A stretch of 6,381 nucleotides of DNA, from NCBI GenBank assembly GCA_964352225.1, contig CAYGRM010000385.1:1-6381 (forward strand), given 5' to 3'. Position 1 is the first letter of the stretch. Each line of letters begins with the position of its first letter. Origin of the DNA: CAJQQY01 sp964352225. GTDB taxonomy: Bacteria > Bacteroidota > Bacteroidia > Chitinophagales > Saprospiraceae. The notes beneath the pieces are model-generated. The model saw only the letters and a program-made list of their open reading frames with translations, ran no database searches and was not told the DNA's origin. Made by a program: the position numbers and the translations under genes. Shown here piece after piece: positions 1 to 5,162 of this stretch.

Positions 1-60
1 AAACTGCCATTTGGAACCTTTTGCAAGAACTTCATCACCCCCTTCCCTTTTAAAAGCCAT
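1..60 (-). CDS. 5' end of an unidentified gene running off the left edge
   Basis: Reading the minus strand from position 60, an ATG opens a frame of 20 codons with no stop before the window edge, beginning MAFKREGGDEVL. An in-frame stop lies three codons upstream of this ATG, so it would be the true start. The gene would be transcribed away from rep, with the operator-like palindrome at 94-123 in its upstream region. Twenty codons are too few to recognise a family and could be a chance open frame. The call rests on the plausible start and the divergent layout. Confidence 0.35.
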   Translation of the reverse strand, partial: MAFKREGGDEVLAKGSKWQF

Positions 61-93
61 TATACATTATGCTATTTCTGGGTTCATTTAATT

Positions 94-123
94 CATGATA
101 AAAAGCATGATATCCCTATCATG
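94..123. promoter_or_regulatory. operator-like palindrome with an extra half-site
   Basis: CATGATA occurs at 94-100 and again at 106-112. The second copy forms a perfect inverted repeat with TATCATG at 117-123, separated by only TCCC. Two direct half-sites 12 bp apart plus one inverted half-site resemble a binding site for a dimeric regulator. It lies about 35-65 bp upstream of the minus-strand start at position 60, a suitable place for an operator. A small hairpin is the alternative. Confidence 0.35.
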
Positions 124-253
124 GCAAGAAATTGATTATATATCTCTTCTAAATGGTATCAGAATGCTCAAGGTTTAAGTATCTCAAAAAAGATTGGTAG
201 ATAGAAGTTTTACTATATTTCTTTTTTTCGCGCAACTTTTTTTTACATTTTTA

Positions 254-276
254 TTAGCAGGTCCTTATGCTGCTAA
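254..276. repeat. small inverted repeat (hairpin) upstream of the iterons
   Basis: TTAGCAG at 254-260 pairs perfectly with CTGCTAA at 270-276 across a 9-nt loop. No T-run follows directly, so it is not a typical terminator. Its role is unknown; it could be part of the origin. Confidence 0.35.
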
Positions 277-312
277 GTCTTAAAAATGAAATTTAAAAAG
301 TCATCCCTTTTT

Positions 313-327
313 AAGACTTTTAGTCTT
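313..327. repeat. small inverted repeat AAGACT-TTT-AGTCTT
   Basis: A 6-bp perfect stem with a 3-nt loop. AAGACTT at 313-319 is also complementary to AAGTCTT at 275-281, so two alternative pairings are possible in this leader. Role unknown. Confidence 0.3.
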
Positions 328-416
328 TAACTATTTAATCTTTCTTTGTGCCCACTTTTTTTTGTTCTAAAAATGAACTTATAAAGTTATATTAGATAAA
401 GCTTTCCGCTCGAAAT

Positions 417-547
417 GAGTACTAATTTAGGGATGTTTAAAAGGGTACATGTTTAGGGAATGTTTCACCTTAAAAGAGTACTATTTTAGGGTGCATGAAA
501 AGTATTAGGAGTACTTAGTAGGGGAATAACGTGTACTAGTTTAGGGG
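417..547 (+). repeat. rep-proximal iteron cluster, five direct copies
   Basis: Five 17-bp direct repeats begin at 417, 443, 476, 509 and 531. Examples are GAGTACTAATTTAGGGA (417-433), GAGTACTATTTTAGGGT (476-492) and GTGTACTAGTTTAGGGG (531-547). The shared core is GTAC followed about four bases later by TTTAGGG or TAGGGG. Start-to-start spacings are 26, 33, 33 and 22 bp; three of the four are multiples of 11, so most sites face the same side of the helix. A degenerate element in the opposite direction (GTACACATATAG) lies at 575-586. Iterons directly upstream of a Rep_3 gene are the usual Rep binding sites for initiation and for autorepression. The match to the distal copies at 3901-4830 supports one Rep-binding family. 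Confidence 0.8.
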
Positions 548-570
548 TGTAATGTGTAAAAATAAATTTG
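540..570 (+). promoter_or_regulatory. rep promoter of Bacteroidota type, inside iteron five
   Basis: TAAATTTG at 563-570 fits the Bacteroidota -7 element TAnnTTTG. It is preceded by exactly 19 nt and then TTTA at 540-543, one base off the usual TTTG -33 element. Transcription would begin near 575-580, about 45 nt before the ATG at 622. The -33 box lies within the fifth iteron, so Rep bound there would block its own transcription. The overlap also shows that the TTG at 568 is probably promoter sequence and not the start codon. Confidence 0.6.
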
Positions 571-621
571 CAAAGTACACATATAGGATTTACATTTGTC
601 AAAAATGCATCATCCTATACT

Positions 622-1746
622 ATGAATAATCTGGTAGCCAGAATAGAAAACGAATTTCTCCTCAACGCAAGGTATCAACTTTCTGCCAAAGAACAGAAGG
701 TTATCCTCTATCTGATCTCCCTCGTCAATCCATTACTTCAGTCTGATTTTCATGTTCAAATAGTAAAAATTAAGGATTTGGAAAAGATTCTTCGTGCGGA
801 TGCTAAGAAGTGGGGTGGCTTATATAAGGAGATGATTGCCTTTCAAGACAATATTAAAAAGAAGGGGATCACTTTTGATTCAGAGGTAAAGATAAGTGGG
901 AAGATTTTACCAGGTTATGTTAGTTGGTTTCAGTCTATTACACCTATCAAGGATGAATTGGGTCATACTTCGTTGAAGTTTAAATTCTCGGAAGATTTGA
1001 AACCATTCTTGATTGACCTGAATCAGTATGCTCGGATTAATTTGTTAGAGACGCTGAAAATGAAATCAGGTTTTTCGATTCGATTGTTCCAAGTCATGCG
1101 GGCACATCGGAACAAAATGGCGACGTATCAAAAAATAAGTGAACTACGATATGAATTAGATGCACTAAAACAACTTTTGGGAATTGTAGGGAAATATGAT
1201 GATTTCCGAAATTTTAAAAAGAAAGTTTTGCTAGTTGTCGAAAGAGAAATTAATCAATACACTTCCATCGAGATTAAAGAAACGGAATTGATGAAAACGG
1301 GAAGAAAGGTAACGGGAGTGAAATTTATATTTGTTGACAATAAAAAACCAGTCGTCAATTCATTCCCATCCATTCCAGAATTATCTCGAGCTCAGATCAT
1401 TGCTTTTAATACTTTGTCTGATTTTGGGGTTGCTCCTGCAATAGCTATTAATAAGTTATTACCCAAAGTGACGGAATCGGAATTTTTAGGATTTGAAGAT
1501 TGGTATTTCGAAGAGGCACTCAAGATTTTTAATATCAAAACCAATCAGAAGACAAAAGAAGCTAAAGCAGGAACTTTTGTAAAATGGTTTTTGGATGACT
1601 TTAGAAATGATAACTTTTCTTTGATTCTTGAAAATGTACAACATAGAAAGAAGGCGATGCAAAAAGAAAATCCGGAAGCTTGGGAAAATAGACTAAAAGC
1701 TAGAGATCTTTCAGATGAGGAATTTATTCAGCAACTTGAAAGGTAA
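622..1746 (+). CDS. Rep_3-family (RepB-type) plasmid replication initiator
   Basis: This 374-residue protein should bind the iterons, open the origin and recruit the host replication machinery. From the ATG at 622 it begins MNNLVARIENEFLLNARYQL and continues with SAKEQKVILYLISLV, a typical opening of the family. Two winged-helix domains are expected at roughly residues 10-130 and 135-240. The second carries SGFSIRLFQVMR (149-160) and DDFRNFKKKVL (193-203), positions where Rep_3 proteins have similar SIRLYE-like and FK-like motifs. The tail to 374 is helical and charged. The frame can be extended to a TTG at 568, but those 18 residues run through the promoter and a half-iteron, so I prefer the ATG. 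No Shine-Dalgarno sequence is visible, as is usual in Bacteroidota. Expression is probably autorepressed through the overlapping iterons. Iterons and parA immediately downstream fit a plasmid backbone. Confidence 0.93.
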   Translation: MNNLVARIENEFLLNARYQLSAKEQKVILYLISLVNPLLQSDFHVQIVKIKDLEKILRADAKKWGGLYKEMIAFQDNIKKKGITFDSEVKISGKILPGYVSWFQSITPIKDELGHTSLKFKFSEDLKPFLIDLNQYARINLLETLKMKSGFSIRLFQVMRAHRNKMATYQKISELRYELDALKQLLGIVGKYDDFRNFKKKVLLVVEREINQYTSIEIKETELMKTGRKVTGVKFIFVDNKKPVVNSFPSIPELSRAQIIAFNTLSDFGVAPAIAINKLLPKVTESEFLGFEDWYFEEALKIFNIKTNQKTKEAKAGTFVKWFLDDFRNDNFSLILENVQHRKKAMQKENPEAWENRLKARDLSDEEFIQQLER

Positions 1747-1756
1747 TATTGGCAGT

Positions 1757-1796
1757 AAAACACTTTTTCACTTTAATACTTAATTACTTTTTTACT
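1757..1796 (-). repeat. inverted octamer array in front of parA (5 units), candidate partition operator
   Basis: Read on the minus strand this is AGTAAAAA, AGTAATTA, AGTATTAA, AGTGAAAA, AGTGTTTT with a strict 8-bp period. It is the only array in the reverse direction and fills most of the 68-bp gap between rep and parA, ending 18 bp before the parA ATG. In class Ib partition systems the ribbon-helix-helix partner represses its operon by binding short tandem repeats at just this place, so this is the best operator candidate. Plus-strand TACTTTTT-like steps also resemble TAnnTTT -7 boxes, so promoter and operator may coincide. Confidence 0.75.
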
Positions 1797-1814
1797 TTTA
1801 TCAATTAAAAACAC

Positions 1815-2450
1815 ATGAAAATAGGAATAACCAACTTAAAAGGTGGTGTAGGTAAAACTACGGTTTCTCAAAACCTAGCAGTTTGCTTGGCTCATATGAA
1901 ATATAAAGTTTGCCTAGTAGATACAGATACCAACCAAAATTGTATCTCATGGGTAGCTGCAAGAGATACTAAGTATCCTGAGATTTTGACCGTTGGTGTT
2001 ACAGAATCCAAAGCTTTGACACAAGCTGTTAATCGATTGGATCAAGAAAATGACTTTGTGATTATAGATGGTACACCTAACTTATCAGAAATGACTACGA
2101 GGATTATGTTGGATTCTGATTTGTTGATCATTCCAATTTTGGCAAGTGCTCATGATATTCGCGCAATTAATCAATTCATAGACCGCTATAATCAAGCATT
2201 GGAATTTAGACCAGAAATCCCAGCGTATTTTTTACTGAACAGATATGATGATGCTTTAAATGTTCATAAAAGTATCAAAACACTAATTCAAGAACTTGGA
2301 ATTCCATTGTTGGAAGCTAGTTTTAAAGAAAGAGTAGCTTATATCGAAAGTGCCATTGATGGAAAAGGTGTTTTTGAGCATTCCGATGCAAAAGCAAAAG
2401 AAGAAGTTACTCAATTTGTAAACGAAATAATCTCTATCGCAAATGGCTAA
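1815..2450 (+). CDS. parA: ParA-family partition ATPase, small class Ib type
   Basis: A 211-residue Walker-type ATPase that would segregate plasmid copies by forming ATP-dependent assemblies on nucleoid DNA together with its DNA-bound partner. The deviant Walker A motif is KGGVGKTT (9-16), with the signature lysine at residue 9 and the catalytic-site lysine at 14. The A' motif is VDTDTNQN (35-42), where the common proline after DTD is replaced by threonine. Walker B is VIIDGTPN (82-89). There is no N-terminal helix-turn-helix extension, and the length matches ParF/delta-like class Ib proteins. The ATG is set by the family start MKIGITNLKGG, which leaves only a few residues before the P-loop. 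The gene overlaps the next one by 8 nt (ATGGCTAA), implying translational coupling. The inverted octamer array upstream is its likely operator. MinD-like relatives are unlikely given the plasmid context. Confidence 0.94.
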   Translation: MKIGITNLKGGVGKTTVSQNLAVCLAHMKYKVCLVDTDTNQNCISWVAARDTKYPEILTVGVTESKALTQAVNRLDQENDFVIIDGTPNLSEMTTRIMLDSDLLIIPILASAHDIRAINQFIDRYNQALEFRPEIPAYFLLNRYDDALNVHKSIKTLIQELGIPLLEASFKERVAYIESAIDGKGVFEHSDAKAKEEVTQFVNEIISIANG

Positions 2451-2730
2451 GAAAAAATTTAATATTGGTAATTTAAGTACTCCATCTTCTTCTCCATCAT
2501 CCAATGAAAAAAGTAAATTGACTGATGAAGCGGTGGCTAAAATTCATGGCGGTGTTTCGGCAGAACCTGCTAAAAAAATGGGTCGACCCCGAAGAGAGGA
2601 AGCCGTAACTCGGTTGACGGTAGATTTACCAAAACCAATTCATAAAAAATTAAAGATGCTTGCCACAGAGGAAGAAATTAGTCTTCGTCAGTTGGTAATT
2701 GATATTTTGATGAAAGAAGTAGAAAAGTAA
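2443..2730 (+). CDS. small ribbon-helix-helix DNA-binding protein, probable ParB/ParG-like partner of ParA
   Basis: A 95-residue basic protein with two parts. Residues 1-50 are polar and probably disordered (serine-rich 12-20, then KKMGRPRRE at 44-52). Residues about 55-93 look like a ribbon-helix-helix fold: beta strand VTRLTVDLP (55-63), helix KPIHKKLKMLATEE (64-77), a turn, then helix SLRQLVIDILMKEVEK (80-95). Class Ib partners such as ParG and omega have this plan: a flexible N-terminus that stimulates the ATPase and a C-terminal ribbon-helix-helix dimer that binds short tandem repeats. The start overlaps the parA stop by 8 nt, so the two are made together. Its last codons (GTA GAA AAG TAA) are already part of an octamer array. 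I infer that the octamers are its binding sites. A standalone copy-number repressor of CopG type is the alternative. Confidence 0.78.
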   Translation: MAKKKFNIGNLSTPSSSPSSNEKSKLTDEAVAKIHGGVSAEPAKKMGRPRREEAVTRLTVDLPKPIHKKLKMLATEEEISLRQLVIDILMKEVEK

Positions 2731-2757
2731 AAAAGTATTTAAGTAAAAAAGTAATAA
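2718..2757 (+). repeat. octamer array overlapping the end of the ribbon-helix-helix gene (5 units)
   Basis: The units are AGTAGAAA, AGTAAAAA, AGTATTTA, AGTAAAAA, AGTAATAA, in exact 8-bp register. The first unit and a half encode the last residues and the stop codon of the upstream gene (stop at 2728-2730). Confidence 0.85.
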
Positions 2758-2979
2758 AATACAAGCCACTCCCCTATTTTACCCACCTAAATTAAGCGAT
2801 TTTAAGAGTTTTTTTGCCTTAAACGAGCATTTGTTCGTTTGGATGAAAAAAAATTCAAGGAAGGCCTCTTAAAATCGAAAATTAAGCATTCACGAATCCA
2901 CTTCGACATCAGTCAAGGGTAACAATAGATAAAATTACTTAACAGAACCATTTTTATGTCAATAGCTAAATTTAAGTGG
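2758..2979. other. non-coding spacer with a structured element
   Basis: No gene is visible. CCCCTATTTTACCCA near 2771-2785 vaguely resembles an inverted iteron but lacks GTACAC. The main content is the nested inverted repeat at 2789-2887. CCACTT (2898-2903) and AAGTGG (2973-2978) form a weak long-range inverted repeat. Confidence 0.5.
2789..2887. repeat. nested inverted-repeat element bordered by 9-bp direct repeats
   Basis: A 12-bp perfect inverted repeat, CGATTTTAAGAG at 2797-2808 and CTCTTAAAATCG at 2866-2877, encloses a second pair GCCTT (2816-2820)/AAGGC (2861-2865) and a third pair AAACGA (2821-2826)/TCGTTT (2835-2840). AAATTAAGC is present on both sides, at 2789-2797 and 2879-2887. 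Inverted ends plus flanking direct repeats recall a MITE with a target duplication, although the right duplication is offset by 1-2 nt. A structured RNA or a replication-related hairpin is also possible. Confidence 0.45.
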
Positions 2980-3027
2980 TGTAAAAAAGTAATTAAGTAA
3001 AAAAGTAATTAAGTATTAAAGTAGAAA
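2980..3027 (+). repeat. octamer array (6 units, the longest)
   Basis: TGTAAAAA, AGTAATTA, AGTAAAAA, AGTAATTA, AGTATTAA, AGTAGAAA in exact 8-bp register, lying in non-coding DNA. Confidence 0.85.
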
Positions 3028-3580
3028 AAGGTTATCACAAATGAAATTATCCTATTCGAACTGATGCATCTTAGTGGAAAGAAAAATTTTCGAATAATCT
3101 AGAATAGGATAATAGGATATGGCTCAGCATGAATTTTATAACGAGGCAAAAGCCTTAGAAGTAAAGTGAAGTAAAGTTGTTGTAGAAAATTTGTCCAAAT
3201 CAAGGATCAAGCAATTATCAAACTGATGCACAAATGTAGATTGCGAGTTTCGGAGTTTGTCAATTGCAATTGAAGCATTTTAATTTTCAAAAAGGGAAAC
3301 ATGGAATCAGAATCGTGGAAAGTTTGAAAAAAGGAAATTCAGAATTGGTAGAGAAATTTAGGAAAGAAGGTAATATCTCCACCTCAAAAACCTCCAGTAT
3401 TGAGTTTACCACAGCCATGAAAGAAATAGATATGGCAGTTCCTTTACTGGTTGCCTTATTAAGTTTGATGGTCTTATTGATATGTGGGTGGAGAGTTTGA
3501 TGATGGCTCAGGAACCTTTTATGCTTGTGCGTTATGAGCAAGGAGTTTATTCAATAATGTAAAACGAGAACCTATATAAA
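3028..3580. other. non-coding or degenerate stretch, no convincing gene
   Basis: The left part holds a 12-bp inverted repeat (3046-3113) and a loose, out-of-register AGTAAAG pair at about 3160-3178. From 3264 to 3500 there is a 78-codon frame with a hydrophobic end (AVPLLVALLSLMVLLICG). An overlapping second frame is open from 3404 to 3562 and reads LIKFDGLIDMWVESLMMAQEPF. Neither has a promoter, a conserved motif I recognise, or a clear start. They could be remnants of a decayed gene broken by a frameshift, but chance open frames are equally likely. Confidence 0.35.
3046..3113. repeat. 12-bp inverted repeat ATTATCCTATTC/GAATAGGATAAT
   Basis: Perfect arms at 3046-3057 and 3102-3113 are separated by 44 nt. 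TTCGAA-like bases occur just inside each arm (about 3056-3061 and 3089-3094), which lengthens the symmetry. The right arm is followed by a further AATAGGAT. There is no T-run and no gene nearby; role unknown. Confidence 0.45.
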
Positions 3581-3620
3581 AGCAATTAAGTAAAAAAGTA
3601 TTAAAGTAAAAAAGTACTTA
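3581..3620 (+). repeat. octamer array (5 units)
   Basis: AGCAATTA, AGTAAAAA, AGTATTAA, AGTAAAAA, AGTACTTA in exact 8-bp register. It opens the segment in which octamer arrays alternate with iterons. Confidence 0.85.
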
Positions 3621-3692
3621 ATTTAGGTATTCTGCACATTTGCTACCTTGAGTTCTTTGTATATGACTATCAAATTGAGATTAATGATGGTA

Positions 3693-3794
3693 ATACTGAT
3701 TGAGCAGATTTAAACAGATTAATGCAAATACACAAATCAGTATCTTTTAGTATCATGGAGAAATCCATGTTTATCCGCCCAAATCTGCTCAATC
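3693..3794. repeat. palindromic intergenic element of MITE or REP type
   Basis: The 14-bp arms GATTGAGCAGATTT (3698-3711) and AAATCTGCTCAATC (3781-3794) are perfect inverted repeats. An alternative 9-bp pair ATACTGATT (3693-3701)/AATCAGTAT (3735-3743) and a compact hairpin CATGGA-GAAA-TCCATG (3754-3769, GNRA-type loop) lie inside. CAGATT/AATCTG motifs recur in the arms, as in dispersed intergenic palindromes of many bacterial chromosomes. It encodes nothing visible and may have been picked up from the chromosome. That origin is inferred. Confidence 0.5.
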
Positions 3795-3900
3795 TGCGTT
3801 CCTGTCAAAATCACTATCAGAATTTTCAATCCCAAAAGGAGTATATCTTCAAATCAATGGATAGTTAAATAAAATATACAATATCATCTATCCAAGTTTA

Positions 3901-3938
3901 ATGTGTACCTAAAACACATAACCCCTAGAAAGGTACAC
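3901..3938. repeat. distal iteron pair, one forward and one inverted
   Basis: GTGTACCTAAAACACA (3903-3918) runs in the same direction as the rep-proximal iterons but lacks the GGG end. CCCCTAGAAAGGTACAC (3922-3938) is the reverse complement of the consensus. Together they face each other across 3 bp. This is the first of four iteron pairs in the distal cluster. Confidence 0.75.
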
Positions 3939-3967
3939 GTATCTAATCCTTGAAGGCAATATCCTAA

Positions 3968-4007
3968 AGTTAAAAAGCAATAAAGTAAAGAAGTATTAAA
4001 GTAGATA
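3968..4007 (+). repeat. octamer array (5 units)
   Basis: AGTTAAAA, AGCAATAA, AGTAAAGA, AGTATTAA, AGTAGATA, with an exact 8-bp period. The middle units are shared with the array at 4522, suggesting that these two are sister copies. Confidence 0.8.
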
Positions 4008-4026
4008 AATGATTCCTATTCGTCCG

Positions 4027-4043
4027 CCCCTAAAAAGGTACAC
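4027..4043 (-). repeat. distal iteron, inverted
   Basis: CCCCTAAAAAGGTACAC, reverse complement of the iteron consensus; shares GTAC and AGGGG with the rep-proximal copies. Confidence 0.75.
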
Positions 4044-4130
4044 ATTTAAGAAAGAAGAACATATTAAGCAGGAGTAGCTCTATCAGTTAAGATTAATTAT
4101 GATGGGTTTTAAAGTATCCTAATTCCGATT

Positions 4131-4147
4131 CCCCTAAATAGGTACAC
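4131..4147 (-). repeat. distal iteron, inverted
   Basis: CCCCTAAATAGGTACAC, a perfect reverse-complement match to the consensus; its start is 104 bp after that of the previous copy. Confidence 0.78.
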
Positions 4148-4189
4148 ATTAGTACATTTAAATATAATATTTAGTAGGGCTTAACACGA

Positions 4190-4221
4190 AGTAAAAAAGT
4201 ATTAAAGTAAAAAAGTATTTT
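4190..4221 (+). repeat. octamer array (4 units)
   Basis: AGTAAAAA, AGTATTAA, AGTAAAAA, AGTATTTT in exact register, followed by a T-run. Confidence 0.82.
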
Positions 4222-4323
4222 TTTTGGAGCTTGCTTGAGTATTTTACTCCAACTTTATAGTAGGAAAAGGCTTGTTTGAGATTCATTCCAATGAAAAAGA
4301 GCAATTAAAGGGGAATGTTTCAT

Positions 4324-4341
4324 ATGTGTACCTAAAACACA
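4324..4341 (+). repeat. distal iteron, forward, identical to the copy at 3901
   Basis: ATGTGTACCTAAAACACA is identical over 18 nt to 3901-3918. The two may have duplicated together with their surroundings, since each begins an inter-array iteron pair. Confidence 0.72.
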
Positions 4342-4414
4342 GTCAATTTTCTAAGACAAATTTTATGATGGTTATTTCGGTCTCTTTATTTTATTTCATT
4401 TCATAAAAAACGGA

Positions 4415-4497
4415 AAAGCTAGCTTTGAATATTATTATTCATGATACAGTTTTTTAGTCGCTCCCTGATTAAGTACACATATGACCTAAGCTAGCTT
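4415..4497. repeat. two AAGCTAGCTT palindromes around an iteron
   Basis: AAAGCTAGCTTT (4415-4426) and AAGCTAGCTT (4488-4497) are perfect palindromes with the inverted iteron at 4462-4478 between them. The symmetrical placement suggests a binding site pair, but two copies could be chance. Confidence 0.3.
4462..4478 (-). repeat. distal iteron, inverted and degenerate
   Basis: TCCCTGATTAAGTACAC keeps CCCT and GTACAC but departs from the consensus in the middle. Confidence 0.6.
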
Positions 4498-4521
4498 TTA
4501 ACTCGATTTCAAATGATAAAA

Positions 4522-4561
4522 AGCAATAAAGTAAAGAAGTATTAAAGTGAAAAAGTAATTA
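4522..4561 (+). repeat. octamer array (5 units)
   Basis: AGCAATAA, AGTAAAGA, AGTATTAA, AGTGAAAA, AGTAATTA in exact register; its first three units equal units two to four of the array at 3968. Confidence 0.83.
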
Positions 4562-4573
4562 TTGATTTGGGAC

Positions 4574-4590
4574 TCCCTAAAAAGGTACAC
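4574..4590 (-). repeat. distal iteron, inverted
   Basis: TCCCTAAAAAGGTACAC; only its first base differs from the copy at 4027. Confidence 0.75.
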
Positions 4591-4647
4591 AAATGGATTA
4601 CTCACTATCTAATATAGTAATAGGTTAAAAGGTATGATTAATTTCAT

Positions 4648-4664
4648 TCCCTAAATAGGTACAC
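4648..4664 (-). repeat. distal iteron, inverted
   Basis: TCCCTAAATAGGTACAC; its start is 74 bp after that of the previous copy, and it matches the consensus apart from the first base. Confidence 0.77.
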
Positions 4665-4710
4665 GGAAGCTATCATAATGTTATGGATTAGTTGAGTTAG
4701 AATTTGATTA

Positions 4711-4742
4711 AGTAAAAAAGTATTAAAGTAAAAAAATAAAAT
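4711..4742 (+). repeat. octamer array (3 clear units)
   Basis: AGTAAAAA, AGTATTAA, AGTAAAAA, then a decayed unit AATAAAAT. The shortest array in the family. Confidence 0.78.
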
Positions 4743-4813
4743 TCAAGAGGGACATTTTAAGCAAGTACATATAATGTAGTACAGAGAAATTGATTTAGGC
4801 CGAATTTATTTAA

Positions 4814-4830
4814 TCCCTAGATAGGTACAC
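4814..4830 (-). repeat. distal iteron, inverted, last copy
   Basis: TCCCTAGATAGGTACAC, continuing as ATATAG. The run GTACACATATAG (4825-4836) also occurs at 575-586, at the predicted rep transcription start. This interval holds a single clear iteron; a faint second site (AAGTACATATAATG, about 4763) may be its decayed partner. Confidence 0.73.
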
Positions 4831-4924
4831 ATATAGAGTTCAAATACATTTTAAATGATCTATTAGGCTAAGAAATATCCACGTTTTTAAATTTTTTCGA
4901 GGAAGGAGAAAAAAATACTTGCCA

Positions 4925-4968
4925 TCTCATTTCTAATCCCATCAAATTTGATGGGATTAGAAATGAGA
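4925..4968. repeat. perfect 44-bp palindrome with no spacer
   Basis: Each base from 4925 to 4946 pairs with its partner at 4947-4968, the centre being AAATTT. The right arm includes TTTGATGGGATTAG and then AAATGAGA. The inner 26 bp are identical to a palindrome within the KilA-N gene (5354-5379). It is long enough to extrude as a cruciform or fold as a strong hairpin in single-stranded DNA or RNA. No T-run follows closely on the plus strand. On the minus strand a T-run lies about 9 nt beyond the stem, so weak terminator action there is possible. Other options are a protein-binding site, for example for the KilA-N protein, or a recombination product. Confidence 0.9.
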
Positions 4969-5010
4969 CATTGAAACTAAACAACAATTGACAGAATGAT
5001 TGATTGCCGA

Positions 5011-5043
5011 AGTAAAAAAAGTATTAAAGTAAAAAAGTAAAAT
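5011..5043 (+). repeat. octamer array upstream of the KilA-N gene (4 units)
   Basis: AGTAAAAAA (one extra A), AGTATTAA, AGTAAAAA, AGTAAAAT. The extra base is the only insertion that breaks the 8-bp register in any of the arrays. With the array at 6013 it brackets the KilA-N gene. Confidence 0.8.
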
Positions 5044-5162
5044 TGTAAGTCAACATCAGTAGAGTTGTTTAACCAGGGATTATTAAACCATGTCCAATTC
5101 AAAAAAGGAATTATTTTCTTTAGTTTTACGATACTAAAAAATAAAATAATCAAAGCACAATC
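5044..5162. other. upstream region of the KilA-N gene
   Basis: No gene. TAGTTTTA at 5121-5128 resembles a Bacteroidota -7 box but has no convincing -33 partner, so the promoter is unresolved. No Shine-Dalgarno sequence precedes the ATG at 5163. Confidence 0.35.

Larger units (their letters stand above)
61..416. other. AT-rich non-coding leader upstream of the iterons, possible origin region
   Basis: I see no gene here. The stretch contains long T-rich runs (about 221-250 and 354-364), an operator-like palindrome (94-123) and two hairpins (254-276 and 313-327). It lies beside the direct iterons that precede rep. In iteron plasmids an AT-rich unwinding segment commonly adjoins the iterons, so this is a reasonable place for the replication origin. 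I could not find a clear DnaA box, so that role is inferred. Confidence 0.4.

Noticed and set aside
568..621. N-terminal extension of Rep from a TTG codon
   Set aside because: The codons overlap the -7 promoter box and a half-iteron; Rep_3 proteins typically begin near the ATG at 622.
2283..2504. minus-strand frame across the parA end
   Set aside because: It is antisense to parA and the ribbon-helix-helix gene, with low-complexity phenylalanine-rich translation and no motif.
3031..3040. DnaA box (GTTATCACAA)
   Set aside because: It departs from TTATNCACA in the second half, and no further copies cluster with it.
3264..3500. 78-codon plus-strand frame with a hydrophobic C-terminal segment
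   Set aside because: No promoter, no recognised motif, and an overlapping frame (3404-3562) looks equally protein-like, so it is more likely a remnant or chance than a working gene.
4925..4968. rho-independent terminator on the plus strand
   Set aside because: The stem is strong but no T-run follows it, and no plus-strand gene ends nearby.
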